A stretch of DNA of 64,000 nt. Source: Longibacter sp051155795. Its GTDB lineage: Bacteria > Bacteroidota > Rhodothermia > Rhodothermales > Salinibacteraceae. Below are positions 22,995 through 31,794 of the stretch, in pieces. The notes under the pieces were generated by a model, which searched no databases, was not told the DNA's origin, and saw only the letters and a program-made list of their open reading frames with translations. A program made the translations under genes and the position numbers. The stretch covers positions 34,658 through 98,657 of the forward strand of contig NZ_DAXETW010000005.1 of NCBI RefSeq assembly GCF_051155795.1. The letters run 5' to 3'. How positions within the stretch are numbered: the stretch's first letter is position 1; each line of letters opens with the position of its first letter.

Positions 22995-23978
22995 ATGCTC
23001 AACTACATCTGGGCGGGACTGATCGTGTTCAGTCTCGCCTTCGCGCTCGTGACGGATGTCACGGAACTCGTTCAGGATCGCTTTCCCAACGAATCCGCGG
23101 TTCCGGCCGCCGTCACCTTCCCTCAGGGCTACGACGCCGACGCCCGACGACAACCGGTCCGGGTCACGTTTGACGACGAGACGTACCGGAGCCGCTTTCC
23201 CGAGGATTCGCCCGATTCACTCGCATCCGCCTACGACGGCACGCTCGTTCAGACGCGCGACGGCCGCCAGATCCGCCTCGAGGCCGGCGCCCTGCCGGAG
23301 CCTCTCGCCACGATCCGCTCCTTTCAGGCGGATGAGGATGGAGATCCGCTGCGTGCACGCATCGATGGGTCTCCCCGATTCGCATCCGGACCGGTGGCGG
23401 TGGATCTGCGCTTCGAGCCCGTCCGATTTCGGAAAATGAACGACATTGCGCAGGCGGCTCTGACCTTTGCCGAAACCGGCGCCTCGCTCGCGCTCGGGTT
23501 CATCGGCATTCTTGGGTTGATGCTTGGGCTCGTCAAGATCGGGGAAGAAGCGGGACTCGTTCAGGCGCTCGCACGATTTGTCCAGCCGGTGCTGTCGCCG
23601 CTCTTTCCAGGCGTGCCGAAGGATCACCCGGCCCTCGCGAATGTGACGCTCAACCTGCTCGCGAACGTTTTCGGGCTTGGAAACGCCGCCACACCACTCG
23701 GGATCAAAGCGATGGAGGACCTCCAGGAGTTGAACCCGAAGAAGGAAACCGCGACGGATGACATGGTGATGCTCCTTGCCATGAACACGTCCAGCGTCCA
23801 GCTCGTCCCGCCTTCGCTCCTCGTGGCAATCATGGGCCTGCAGATCAACCAGCTCTTCTTCTCTATCACGCTGGCGACGCTCTTTTCCAGTATCGCCGGC
23901 ATCCTGGGTGCCTATGGGCTGAGCCGGCTCCGGCGCTTCCGCCGCTCGAATCCGATGCTCCAGAAGGACGACGCCTGA
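22995..23978 (+). CDS. spmA: Spore maturation protein A homologue (nucleoside-recognition membrane protein)
   Basis: 327 aa. The N-terminal helix MLNYIWAGLIVFSLAFAL and the C-terminal core (LALGFIGILGLMLGLVKIGE, then PDHPA-like KDHPALANVTLN, NVFGLGNAATPLGIKAMEDL, NTSSVQLVP) match SpmA. B. subtilis SpmA is about 196 aa; here some 110 extra residues (~31-145) lie between the first helix and the core. They are soluble, acidic and predicted outside the membrane. The family (Gate domain) is related to nucleoside transporters; in spore formers it affects spore dehydration, but this lineage does not sporulate, so the role is unknown. spmB follows 68 bases downstream, as in Bacillus. Confidence 0.9.
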   Translation: MLNYIWAGLIVFSLAFALVTDVTELVQDRFPNESAVPAAVTFPQGYDADARRQPVRVTFDDETYRSRFPEDSPDSLASAYDGTLVQTRDGRQIRLEAGALPEPLATIRSFQADEDGDPLRARIDGSPRFASGPVAVDLRFEPVRFRKMNDIAQAALTFAETGASLALGFIGILGLMLGLVKIGEEAGLVQALARFVQPVLSPLFPGVPKDHPALANVTLNLLANVFGLGNAATPLGIKAMEDLQELNPKKETATDDMVMLLAMNTSSVQLVPPSLLVAIMGLQINQLFFSITLATLFSSIAGILGAYGLSRLRRFRRSNPMLQKDDA

Positions 23979-24046
23979 GTCTCGCTTCCGCCTCTGTTTC
24001 GGCCACGCCCTCCCGATCAAGCCCTGTCATTCCACGCCTTTGCCCC

Positions 24047-24592
24047 ATGATTGAAGTTCTGCGCGACGTCGTCTCCGTTCTTTCTTACTTCGTTCTTCCC
24101 TCCCTGCTCGTCGGGTTTCCGCTATACGGCCTCTACAAAGGGGTTCGCGTCTACGAAGTGTTCGTCGAGGGAGCCAAAGAAGGCTTCCAGGTGGCCGTCA
24201 CCATTATTCCGTATCTCATCGCGATCCTCTTCGCGATCGGGATGTTTCGTGCGAGCGGTGCCATGGACTTCCTCGTCGACATGCTTGACCCGGTTCTCGC
24301 CCTCATTGGCATCCCTGCCGAGGTGGTCCCGATGGGCCTCATCCGTCCCCTGACCGGATCCGGCTCGGCCGGGCTCGTCGCGGACATGATCCAGCAGTAC
24401 GGGGAGGACTCGCTCCTCGTGAAAATGGTTGCCACCATGTTCGGATCGACCGAAACAACGTTCTACGTGATCGCCGTCTACTTCGGCGCTGTGAACATCC
24501 GGGAGACGCGCCACGCCGTTCCGGCCGGACTCTTTGCCGATTTCGTCGGCTTTCTGGCGTCGGTCTACGTCGTGAAGCTACTTTTCGGATAG
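24047..24592 (+). CDS. spmB: Spore maturation protein B homologue
   Basis: 181 aa, the normal SpmB length. Four to five hydrophobic helices. Family landmarks: VFVEGAKEGFQVAVTIIPYL, the core IGIPAEVVPMGLIRPLTGSG, SAGLVADMIQQYGEDSL and FGSTETTFYVIAVYFG. It is the partner of the preceding spmA and together they may form one membrane transporter or channel. Both are constitutive-looking housekeeping neighbours in many Bacteroidota. The gene ends 85 bases before the convergent carboxypeptidase gene. Confidence 0.92.
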   Translation: MIEVLRDVVSVLSYFVLPSLLVGFPLYGLYKGVRVYEVFVEGAKEGFQVAVTIIPYLIAILFAIGMFRASGAMDFLVDMLDPVLALIGIPAEVVPMGLIRPLTGSGSAGLVADMIQQYGEDSLLVKMVATMFGSTETTFYVIAVYFGAVNIRETRHAVPAGLFADFVGFLASVYVVKLLFG

Positions 24593-24677
24593 CCGGTTGG
24601 CCTGGCGTTCGCGCCCACAATCTGCGCAGGCAACGGCCTTCCGGTGCACCGGTCTTCCCCTGGCACCGACCGCCAGA

Positions 24678-25760
24678 TCACCCTATGGTCGCGAGGGCCA
24701 GACTAAGAGCGGTGAGCTGCAAACGCATGGCCTCAGACGGCGGAAGGGGCGTAAGCGAGAATGTGCGAAGCAGGTCCGCAACGGCATCATCGTCGTCAGC
24801 CACGTCACGATGGCGAAGGTCGGCGAACCTGTCCCGAAACGCTTCATAGCGGGCCGGACGATGCGGGTGATCGGATGAAGCAACGGAGGTCGGCCCGCCC
24901 GTGAGGACCCACAGCGGTAGCTCCGTTACGAGGCACAGCGGATCTCCGCCCCACCCCATCACCATCTCCATCGAACTGTCGTGGAAGCGGCGCGCCATGT
25001 CGTCGTCGCCGATCGACCGAAAGTAGGACCGCATCGCCTCCCCGCGGGGTGTCGTCTGGATACCGGGATCGATCCAGAAAAACCCTTTCTCGCCCTTCCG
25101 GTTGTGATCGTGCATGGCGAGGCCCGCCTCGGCCGCCGCGCGCCTGTATTCGTCCTGCAGGTCCTCTGTGCGATACGTCCAGGGACGATTGATCAGCAAA
25201 AGCGCCCCCTCGCTGACCGACATGCCGTGCAGACTGGCGTGCAAGACAAACGGTGCATGCGGCTTCAGGAACGACGCCACCGCCTCATTCTCCGGCCGCA
25301 TCGACGGAAACCCAAACTCCAGGTCACGCCCCGGCAGGTCGCGACTGACGTGCCGCAGGTAGGCGCGGATGTCGGGCCAGGCCTTGATCCACGGCCGATT
25401 CCGATGCTCTCCGTCAGGGTTCGTATGGGGCACGATGTAGAACGTAAACCGCTCGAGCACCCCCTCGAATCGATTCGGCTGATCCAGGACCTCGCGAATC
25501 ATTGACCGAAGCGTCTCCGGACCGACGGGCTCATCCGCGTGGTTGCCCGCGATCAAGCTGACGTGCCGCTCGCCGCTCCCGAGAACGACCGCGTCGATGG
25601 GACGTCCCTCCTCACTCTCCCCGATGGTACGGAACCGTGCAAGAGACGGATGCCCCTTACAGGCCGTAAGCAACCAGTCTCGTGCCTCGGCACTTGACGC
25701 AAAGCTCGGGTCGGGATCGGCGCACGGTGTGAGATCAAACGGGTCGGATCGGGCCATCAT
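24678..25760 (-). CDS. M14-family zinc carboxypeptidase
   Basis: 360 aa, no signal peptide, so cytosolic. The zinc-binding pair is in IAGNHADEPVGPETL (His and Glu, HxxE form), the third ligand probably in HASLHG. The substrate Arg/Asn region appears as VPHTNPDGEHRNRPW, and the catalytic Glu in VTELPLW. This order and spacing fit the M14 family, close to the branch annotated as succinylglutamate desuccinylase/peptidase M14-like. It would remove C-terminal residues or amide-linked groups. A promoter (TTGAAA-N17-TATCTTCA) sits 47-77 bases upstream. The start may be the second ATG (25757). It is convergent with spmB and divergent from the cold-shock gene. Confidence 0.8.
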   Translation of the reverse strand: MMARSDPFDLTPCADPDPSFASSAEARDWLLTACKGHPSLARFRTIGESEEGRPIDAVVLGSGERHVSLIAGNHADEPVGPETLRSMIREVLDQPNRFEGVLERFTFYIVPHTNPDGEHRNRPWIKAWPDIRAYLRHVSRDLPGRDLEFGFPSMRPENEAVASFLKPHAPFVLHASLHGMSVSEGALLLINRPWTYRTEDLQDEYRRAAAEAGLAMHDHNRKGEKGFFWIDPGIQTTPRGEAMRSYFRSIGDDDMARRFHDSSMEMVMGWGGDPLCLVTELPLWVLTGGPTSVASSDHPHRPARYEAFRDRFADLRHRDVADDDDAVADLLRTFSLTPLPPSEAMRLQLTALSLALATIG

Positions 25761-25806
25761 GGGCGAAACAGGCGTTCACAGAAATATAGACAAAAAGGAT
25801 GCATGA

Positions 25807-25837
25807 TGAAGATATGCCCAGAATACGGAGGTTTCAA
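25807..25837 (-). promoter_or_regulatory. Promoter of the M14 peptidase gene
   Basis: Minus strand: TTGAAA (25837-25832), 17-base spacer, TATCTTCA (25814-25807). It fits TAnnTT(T/C)G except for the final base. Confidence 0.5.
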
Positions 25838-25962
25838 TAATATGGCTCCCTGGCTCGGACCCTCACCCGGGGCGCGGGGTTGTGGAGGGCTGCAGGATGC
25901 TTGCCTCGGGACGTGTCCGGAGCGGGTCGATGAGTGCGCCTTCAAAAAACTGAGGGCAACGG

Positions 25963-25994
25963 TTGACAATCCGCATGCTCATCCACTAACTTCG
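25963..25994 (+). promoter_or_regulatory. Promoter of the cold-shock gene
   Basis: TTGACA (25963-25968), 18-base spacer, TAACTTCG (25987-25994). The start codon is 120 bases further on, giving a leader of about 110 bases, as in many cold-shock mRNAs whose leader controls translation. Confidence 0.65.
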
Positions 25995-26114
25995 CCACCG
26001 TACCCAGGGCCTCATGTCCGGCTGACCCGAAGACGGTTTCGATCGTCTTCGATCGCCAGCAGGGTGGAGGAGTCCTGCATTACTTCATGCATTCATTGGA
26101 TTCAACGCAGCATC

Positions 26115-26330
26115 ATGGAAGAGCGCAAAGTCGGAACCGTCAAGTGGTTCAGCAACGAGAAAGGATTTGGTTTCATCGTGCCTGAAGAGGGAGGTGAGGA
26201 CCTTTTCGTGCACTATAGCGAAATCAACACTGAAGGGTTTAAGACTCTGAATGAGAACGACCGTGTAGAGTTTACGGTCGGCCATACAGATAAGGGCCCG
26301 AATGCGCAGGACGTTGACGTGATCGGCTAA
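26115..26330 (+). CDS. Cold-shock protein (CspA family)
   Basis: 71 aa, a single cold-shock domain. RNP1 is KGFGFIVPE and RNP2 is DLFVHYSEI; the beginning GTVKWFSNEKGFGF is canonical. It binds single-stranded RNA or DNA and keeps mRNA unfolded. The start at 26115 gives the standard length; the frame is open further upstream but that part is not cold-shock-like. The long leader after the TTGACA/TAACTTCG promoter and the strong terminator 24 bases after the stop make a compact single-gene unit. Whether this copy is cold-induced or constitutive is not visible. Confidence 0.96.
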   Translation: MEERKVGTVKWFSNEKGFGFIVPEEGGEDLFVHYSEINTEGFKTLNENDRVEFTVGHTDKGPNAQDVDVIG

Positions 26331-26353
26331 TGCCTCTGACGTCACGACGTGCC

Positions 26354-26390
26354 AACGCCCCGACTTGCTTCACGCAGGTCGGGGCGTTTT
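26354..26390 (+). terminator. Intrinsic terminator of the cold-shock gene
   Basis: AACGCCCCGAC (26354-26364) pairs perfectly with GTCGGGGCGTT (26378-26388), running into TTTT. Confidence 0.88.
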
Positions 26391-26403
26391 GCGTTTGGGA
26401 ATA

Positions 26404-26438
26404 GGGTTCAAGGTTCAGGGTTCAAGGTTCGGGGTTCC
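26404..26438. repeat. GGTTCA(AG/GG) repeat array, inverted copy of the 22811 array
   Basis: GGTTCAAGGTTCAGGGTTC-type units repeat five times. It is the reverse complement of the CCCTGAAC array at 22811-22898. The two arrays bracket spmAB, the M14 gene and the cold-shock gene. Confidence 0.75.
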
Positions 26439-26557
26439 CTGATGCCCAAACCCATGGACAAACCAAAGTACAAACAAACCCAGCTGTACCCCCTCCCTCG
26501 ATCGGGTCGAGGTGACCTTGCCCTATGTACACAGTCGCACCTCCAGACGACGCCGAC

Positions 26558-27895
26558 TTACCGCACGCCTTCGACCGTCCCTACATTCACCAGTCGATCA
26601 GAATTGAGGGTGATGTCGCGGTAGTAGACGAACGCCTGGTACCGGTCGCGTGCCGGAGCGGCGGTTCGGTTCATTTCTGCGCGCAGGCCGGGATCGTCGG
26701 TCGCGTAGAAGTACTCGTACCGTCCCTGCTTCAGCAAAACGTCAGCTTCGTAGCGGCCGCGTCCCTCGACCCACCGCATCCGGTTCTCCGATCTCACCTG
26801 GTCGCCGGAGAAGCTCCCGGCCAAGATCACCTCTCCTCCGACCGGGCGTTCGGCCGGCGGTACGAAGGCGAACGTCGTCTGCACATATTCCGCCGCCGTC
26901 TGCGGCCGAGACAGCGCCGTTACGGCATCATTGACCACGATCTGGGGTCCGATGGGGTCGCGGAACGGCGTGCCGGAAAAGCGAGCCACATCGGGTTCGA
27001 GCAGCACCTGAAACGGGGAAACTGACCGGTCGACCCGTTCGATGCGTGGTCCCACGCGAAGCTGGCTCAGGTCCAGGGCGTAGCGCGACCGAACGGGAGC
27101 AAATGCACGGCCTCGTGACAACTCGAACTCCACTCCGTCGGAGGGCATCAGGCGCGACCGATTGGCGCACCGCGTGGCCGAGAAGTCCGCATTCCTTGCG
27201 AAACAGACGGCGTAGTCGTACGTGCTGCTGCTCAACGCCGGGGGCGGCACGTAGCGCGCGATCGGACGATCCGACGGCTGTTGCTGCCCGGTCACGATGA
27301 GTCCTTCAACGCCGAGGTTCAGCGACCCTGCGTCTTCCGTGACGAAGAAGGGCCGCTCGAACAGAACGGCATCCTCCCTCCCCTGCTCGGTCACGCGGAC
27401 GATGAAGTTGCCGCTCGCCTCAAACTGGATGTCCTCGTTCGGGAATTGGTAGCGGTAATGCGTGTATCGCACCTCCGTCCCCTGCGACGGCGTGTACTCC
27501 AGGACGTTGTCGGACTGGAAACTCGCCAGGAAGCGGCTTGCCGAAGCATCCCGGTTCCAGTCCCGGTCAGCGTGGTAAAAATAGACCGACACGGGTCCCG
27601 ACGCCTCCCCGATGAGGTCGAAGGCAAGGGTGAGCGTCTGGGAGCCGTTCAGACGCAGAATGGGAAGGGCGGCCTCATTCGTCCCGCGGAAGAGCTGGAC
27701 CGTCTTTGCGCGATCCGCCTGTGGCGCGAGACGGAGACCGGCCTCCTCCCGGGCGGGCTCGGCGGACTCGGACTCTGCCGTGTCCGTCCCCGCGCAACCC
27801 GCGAAAAACAGAACCAGTGCGGCCAGCGTCGACAGCAGGGCCGGCCGGACACACCACTGCCGCGCAGATCGAGACGAGGAAAAACAGGCGCGCAT
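26558..27895 (-). CDS. DUF5103 lipoprotein
   Basis: About 445 aa from MRACFSSSRS. Lipoprotein signal: hydrophobic LLSTLAALVLFF and lipobox FAGC. The body carries the DUF5103 hallmarks seen only in Bacteroidota-type bacteria: LRLNGSQTLTLAFDLIGE, FYHADRDWNRD, YTHYRYQFPNEDIQFEASGN and late VEGRGRYEADVLLKQGRYEY. Proteins of this type are beta-rich and thought to be surface or periplasmic; no activity is known. A start 21 bases upstream (27916) is possible. It lies 86 bases downstream of the membrane metallopeptidase gene on the same strand and may be co-transcribed with it. Confidence 0.85.
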   Translation of the reverse strand: MRACFSSSRSARQWCVRPALLSTLAALVLFFAGCAGTDTAESESAEPAREEAGLRLAPQADRAKTVQLFRGTNEAALPILRLNGSQTLTLAFDLIGEASGPVSVYFYHADRDWNRDASASRFLASFQSDNVLEYTPSQGTEVRYTHYRYQFPNEDIQFEASGNFIVRVTEQGREDAVLFERPFFVTEDAGSLNLGVEGLIVTGQQQPSDRPIARYVPPPALSSSTYDYAVCFARNADFSATRCANRSRLMPSDGVEFELSRGRAFAPVRSRYALDLSQLRVGPRIERVDRSVSPFQVLLEPDVARFSGTPFRDPIGPQIVVNDAVTALSRPQTAAEYVQTTFAFVPPAERPVGGEVILAGSFSGDQVRSENRMRWVEGRGRYEADVLLKQGRYEYFYATDDPGLRAEMNRTAAPARDRYQAFVYYRDITLNSDRLVNVGTVEGVR

Positions 27896-27981
27896 GGAGG
27901 ACGAGATCAAGACCACGGAGGAAACGGCTGGCTCGTGCCGGCGGGCCAGTACTCAGAGTATAGGTGATGCATCCATGCCCC

Positions 27982-30318
27982 TCAACCGCCTCGGGAGGTC
28001 GATTCGAGTTCGTCACGGGGCGTCTCGTCGTTCCGTTTCCGCAGCCACTCGGCCCGCTCCGCCAGGTGATGCCAGACGCGGGCTTCGGAACCTGCGCGTC
28101 GGTCCGTCATCTCTTCTGCCGCGCGTTGAGCGATGGCGGACACCGCTTCCGAGCCACCAGCCCGTGCTGTGAGAGATGCGCGAAGCAGTTCATGAGACAG
28201 CGTCACCCGCCATGCGCGCGGGAGCACGTTTCCTCCGATTCGGTCTACTAGACCCAATGCAGGTCTTTCCCAGTCCGCCGGTCGCTCAGGCAGAGGGATA
28301 AGAGAAGCCCAGTGCAACGCCGACGCATCCGGCCGGTGCCCTGCGTCGTAAAGAAGCGCGGCCCAGAGTTGGGCGCGGCGAATCTCTTGCGGAGCGCGAG
28401 GGGAGGACGCCGCCCAGCGCAGCACCTGCTCGGCCCGTGGCACGGCCGGCCCACCTCCCACCACGTGTCGCAACAGTGTCGGATTGCGAACCGAAAGGCG
28501 CCGTACCCAGATCGCCACGCGCTCGTCCACCCGGTACGGAGGGATCGCCGAAACAGCCCGATCGTACATCGTCGCCGCCGAGTCAGGGCGTCTCGCCAGG
28601 ACCAGCGCATCGCCCCGGACGACGTCGACCCCAGGCGTGTGCCACTCCGGGGGAAGGTTGGCCAGACCGGCGAGGACGGTGTCTGCGGGCACAGCCTGCG
28701 CCAGCCGGAGTCGGGCGCGCCGCACGTGTGCGGACGCCGATCGCGGCTCGAGCTGTATGGCACGCTCAAGGTGCGTGATGGCCGCGGACGTGTCGCCCGA
28801 AGCCAGTTGACGATCCGCTTCCTGGATCCGGCGGCGGTGCGCCGGGACGAAGTGCGGGCATCTCGTTTCCAGGAGTGACGGTCGCGCGAACCACCGATCG
28901 GCCGTTCCTCCGGCATCGGCATCGATTGGCGTCGACAGTGAGAGCGCATTACTCCACTCCGCGGCAAGATCGCGGACGGATCGCCCGTATACCCGCTGAA
29001 AATCGGCTCGGGCGTAGACGGCTTTCAGTCGTTCCGGTCCATACCGATCAAGGAGATACGACACGAACGATCCCATCGTCGTGTACGAGACGGCGCCGCG
29101 ATCCGTCCAGAACCCTGCAGGTGAGAGGCGCGCGGCCACCGCCTCGGGAAGGTCCGTGCCGAGTCCGGTGCGCCCCCGCGCCGCGCGGACGAGGTCGTCG
29201 GGCGACGGTGCGAGAGACGGCGGCTCCAGGGCAACGGCCCATCCCTCTACCAGACCCACTGACCACGATGCGCGAACCCCCGGCAACCCGAACGGACGGC
29301 CGAACAGGTGCGCGAGTTCGTGCTGGAAGCTACCTTTCAGGCGGTCCACCAGCAGGTGCGACTGCGCCCGTCCGAGCCAGACGGGTGCGACGGATGTCTG
29401 ACGCGCACCGGTGAGCCGCGCTTTCACCTCCGGCGACGGGTAGACAAACGTGAGGATGCGCTCGCCCCGGGCCATGTCCGTCTGGAGTCGTTCGGACAGC
29501 TGGTGATACGCAAATTCCTGCTGCAATGCCCACGACCGAACTTCCGCCGGCTCGTGAGCAGTGGAGTCGTAGTGAATTTCGAAGTGGTCCGTCTGTAACG
29601 TTCCGGGGAGCGCCTTCTTGAGATGGCTCTCGGTCACCGTCACACCGAGATTCGGGGCAAAGAGGTACGAAACGCCGAGAAGCCCGGCGGCAATCACGCC
29701 GGTTCCCGTCCAGCGCCGGGACCCGAATCCACGCAGCCGCGCGCCGAGGACGACGGCGACAGCGATCCACAGCACGGTCACACCGCGGAACCAGAACAGT
29801 CCCGCCCGAATCGCGAGCTGCTCGTCGTAAATGGGCCCGAGAACACCGCCGAAGACGTGGTTGTACGTGAAAAACTGAGGGTGAAAGCCCAGGTCGTACA
29901 CCGGCCCGGCCATCATCACGACAAGCCCCACGAGGGCTACGCGGACTACAGGGCGTCCCGTCGAGGACGCGGTGATTCCGTAGGCGACGGCCCCACCCAG
30001 AACCGCGGACACCGGGACGAACAGCAGATACAATCCCACCCCGGTAAGGTAGGCACAGTTCGGTGCCCAGAGCATAGCAACAGTCAACAGTCCCGCCGGG
30101 ACGAGCGCCGGCGGCAGGAGATGAAGCCCGGTGCGAACTGCCTCCCCGGGGCTTGTCGCCGGCGTGAAGCTCGTTGCGGCCGCCCAGCCCGAAATGAAAT
30201 AGGCTGCGGCCGCCACCACGGCTGAAGACTCTACATGAAGCACATTGAGCAGCGGTATCGGCCACAACGCAACGCCAACCGCCGCATACGCGAGATGTAT
30301 CCGAAAGCTTCGGTTCAC
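27982..30318 (-). CDS. Polytopic membrane protein with fused gluzincin metallopeptidase and TPR-like C-terminus
   Basis: 778 aa. The first ~230 residues hold six or seven hydrophobic helices with short loops. The soluble part starts at about 245. It contains QHELAH with His333, Glu334 and His337, and EGWAVALE with Glu358, i.e. HExxH-20-E, the gluzincin zinc site. The preceding block (DHFEIHYD, RILTFVYPSPEVKA, HLLVDRLKGSFQHELAH) is like peptidase-MA-type proteins. After ~510 come helical repeats (RRIQEADRQLASGDTSAAITHLERAIQLEP) of TPR type, to the end. A membrane-anchored protease with protein-binding repeats is the natural reading; topology and substrate are unknown. No family name is offered for the complete architecture. 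The gene is on the minus strand between DUF3078 and DUF5103 genes. Confidence 0.75.
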   Translation of the reverse strand: MNRSFRIHLAYAAVGVALWPIPLLNVLHVESSAVVAAAAYFISGWAAATSFTPATSPGEAVRTGLHLLPPALVPAGLLTVAMLWAPNCAYLTGVGLYLLFVPVSAVLGGAVAYGITASSTGRPVVRVALVGLVVMMAGPVYDLGFHPQFFTYNHVFGGVLGPIYDEQLAIRAGLFWFRGVTVLWIAVAVVLGARLRGFGSRRWTGTGVIAAGLLGVSYLFAPNLGVTVTESHLKKALPGTLQTDHFEIHYDSTAHEPAEVRSWALQQEFAYHQLSERLQTDMARGERILTFVYPSPEVKARLTGARQTSVAPVWLGRAQSHLLVDRLKGSFQHELAHLFGRPFGLPGVRASWSVGLVEGWAVALEPPSLAPSPDDLVRAARGRTGLGTDLPEAVAARLSPAGFWTDRGAVSYTTMGSFVSYLLDRYGPERLKAVYARADFQRVYGRSVRDLAAEWSNALSLSTPIDADAGGTADRWFARPSLLETRCPHFVPAHRRRIQEADRQLASGDTSAAITHLERAIQLEPRSASAHVRRARLRLAQAVPADTVLAGLANLPPEWHTPGVDVVRGDALVLARRPDSAATMYDRAVSAIPPYRVDERVAIWVRRLSVRNPTLLRHVVGGGPAVPRAEQVLRWAASSPRAPQEIRRAQLWAALLYDAGHRPDASALHWASLIPLPERPADWERPALGLVDRIGGNVLPRAWRVTLSHELLRASLTARAGGSEAVSAIAQRAAEEMTDRRAGSEARVWHHLAERAEWLRKRNDETPRDELESTSRGG

Positions 30319-30435
30319 CGCTCGATGGGTTCGGTTGTCGGACGGTACGTGTGCGCGTGACCGGTGAGGCGCTTCAAGTTAGCGGGCGCAGATGAATCCT
30401 CACGTAGTGTCGTGGCCCGCCTCGCAGCGGGGACG

Positions 30436-31407
30436 CTACAGTACGTCGAACGACACCCCTACGGAGAGCACCTCCTTCAGCTGGACGCTGTCATCAATGT
30501 TCTTATCATATAACAGTGTGACCTCCAGTTCTGTGCTGATATAATCGTTGACGCTCAGCTGCAGAACGTTTGTCCACAGCACATCCGGTGGATCCTCCGT
30601 CTGATTGAATGAAAAGAAGGCATTCAGATTGGACTTGTACCGAATGTCCTCCGTGATACGCCGATTCACGTCGAGCGCGTACTCGGCACCCGCCTCAACC
30701 CGCGCGGCCCGGTCAAAATCGACATCGTACAGTACCTTCAACTGGTCCTTGAGCACGATGGTCTGCTTCGAAGCTGCGCCGAGACGCATCTGCACCCACG
30801 GAGCAGGCTCGTACGTCAGACCGATGGACTCCGTGATGAAGGCAGGCGCCAGAAACTGGGACACGAGACGCGATTCCCCGTCCGTAATTTCTCCCCCCCG
30901 CGGATTGTCGTCGGGATATGGGTTATCCTGGCCAGGAAACGCAAATCCTTTCGCGAACTGCGTCCGGATATTCCCGGCGATCGTCGGGTTGAAGATGCGA
31001 AAGAAGCCCTCGCCCTGGTAACGGAGGGCGGACTCCAGCCGAATCAAGTCGTCGGCCTTGCGCACCTCACTCTCGTCATCCTGGTCAAAATCCTGGCGCA
31101 GGATGCCGAAGGCGAGCCGCGCCTGGTGCCGATGAATCCAGTGACGTCCGCGCCGCTCCGCGAGCCCGTCAATCGACGTGGTAAACGCCAGCGAGTTAAC
31201 GCCCCCCTCCTGCCAGTTGCTATATGCAGCCTGCGACCCCGACAGCTTGCCGCTTACATCGGTGGACCAGACCCCCACCGTATCGGACGACGCCGTTTCT
31301 TGAGCGAGCACCGGTGGAGCGGAAACGAAGAGCCAGACGATCGCGACAGCAGCGAGGCTGTGCGCAACTGAACGGCATGAGATCGATTTTGAGATACGTG
31401 AATACAT
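30436..31407 (-). CDS. DUF3078 outer-membrane-type protein
   Basis: 323 aa with a signal peptide (basic start, hydrophobic LAAVAIVWLFVSA, PVLAQ). The block GSQAAYSNWQEGGVNSLAFT is the DUF3078 hallmark. The rest alternates polar and hydrophobic residues with aromatic belts (RHQARLAFGILRQDFD, LESALRYQGEGFF, VQMRLGAASKQTI, STELEVTLLYDK) and ends in VGVSFDVL, a terminal beta-strand. This is the pattern of a small beta-barrel in the outer membrane. Function unknown; family restricted to Bacteroidota and relatives. Upstream is the terminator of the histone-like gene, so it has its own promoter. Confidence 0.87.
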   Translation of the reverse strand: MYSRISKSISCRSVAHSLAAVAIVWLFVSAPPVLAQETASSDTVGVWSTDVSGKLSGSQAAYSNWQEGGVNSLAFTTSIDGLAERRGRHWIHRHQARLAFGILRQDFDQDDESEVRKADDLIRLESALRYQGEGFFRIFNPTIAGNIRTQFAKGFAFPGQDNPYPDDNPRGGEITDGESRLVSQFLAPAFITESIGLTYEPAPWVQMRLGAASKQTIVLKDQLKVLYDVDFDRAARVEAGAEYALDVNRRITEDIRYKSNLNAFFSFNQTEDPPDVLWTNVLQLSVNDYISTELEVTLLYDKNIDDSVQLKEVLSVGVSFDVL

Positions 31408-31462
31408 GGGATACGGTCGAATGGATCGAAAAACGGGATCGACGAAGTACGTGCAGAGACAG

Positions 31463-31493
31463 AAAAAGGCTATGCCGTGATAACGACATAGCC
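31463..31493 (-). terminator. Intrinsic terminator of the histone-like gene
   Basis: Minus strand: GGCTATG (31493-31487) pairs with CATAGCC (31474-31468), followed by TTTTT (31467-31463). It is 39 bases after the stop of the gene at 31532. Confidence 0.82.
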
Positions 31494-31531
31494 CTCTGTG
31501 CCAGAGGCACGGAAATCCGAAGGGGGAGATC

Positions 31532-31723
31532 CTACAGCTCGTCGTTCTTGATCTCCTGAATCTCCTGGCGGATTTCGTGGGCGAGCTTCTTCAGCTCCAT
31601 CATGCTCTTCCGAGCCCGCGTGCCAGCCGCCTTGTTGCCCTTCTCATAGAACTTCATGAGGTCCTCCTCGGCTTCCTTGACGGTGTTGGTGAGCTCTTCG
31701 TAGCGTTCTTCGAACTTACTCAT
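31532..31723 (-). CDS. Histone H1-like (Hc1-type) nucleoid protein
   Basis: 63 aa, highly charged, one long helix pair: FEERYEELTNTVKEAEEDLM, then KFYEKGNKAAGTRARKSMME and LKKLAHEIRQEIQEIK. The KFYEKGNKAAGTRARK core is conserved in the small histone H1-like proteins of Bacteroidota related to chlamydial Hc1, which bind DNA without strict sequence preference. A good Shine-Dalgarno (GGAGG) precedes the ATG. It has its own promoter, a palindrome between promoter and start, and its own terminator, so it is a tightly bounded single gene. DNA binding is known for the family, not shown here. Confidence 0.88.
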   Translation of the reverse strand: MSKFEERYEELTNTVKEAEEDLMKFYEKGNKAAGTRARKSMMELKKLAHEIRQEIQEIKNDEL

Positions 31724-31758
31724 ATTTGAGTCGCCTCCGTTAAAGTGTGCGTGTGATA

Positions 31759-31772
31759 CGTCTGATCAGACG
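31759..31772. promoter_or_regulatory. Palindrome in the leader of the histone-like gene
   Basis: CGTCTGATCAGACG is a perfect 14-bp palindrome, 22-35 bases after the -10 element and 36-49 before the ATG. It could be an operator or a small mRNA hairpin. Confidence 0.45.
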
Positions 31773-31794
31773 GTACGTCTCGATTACTCTGAAC

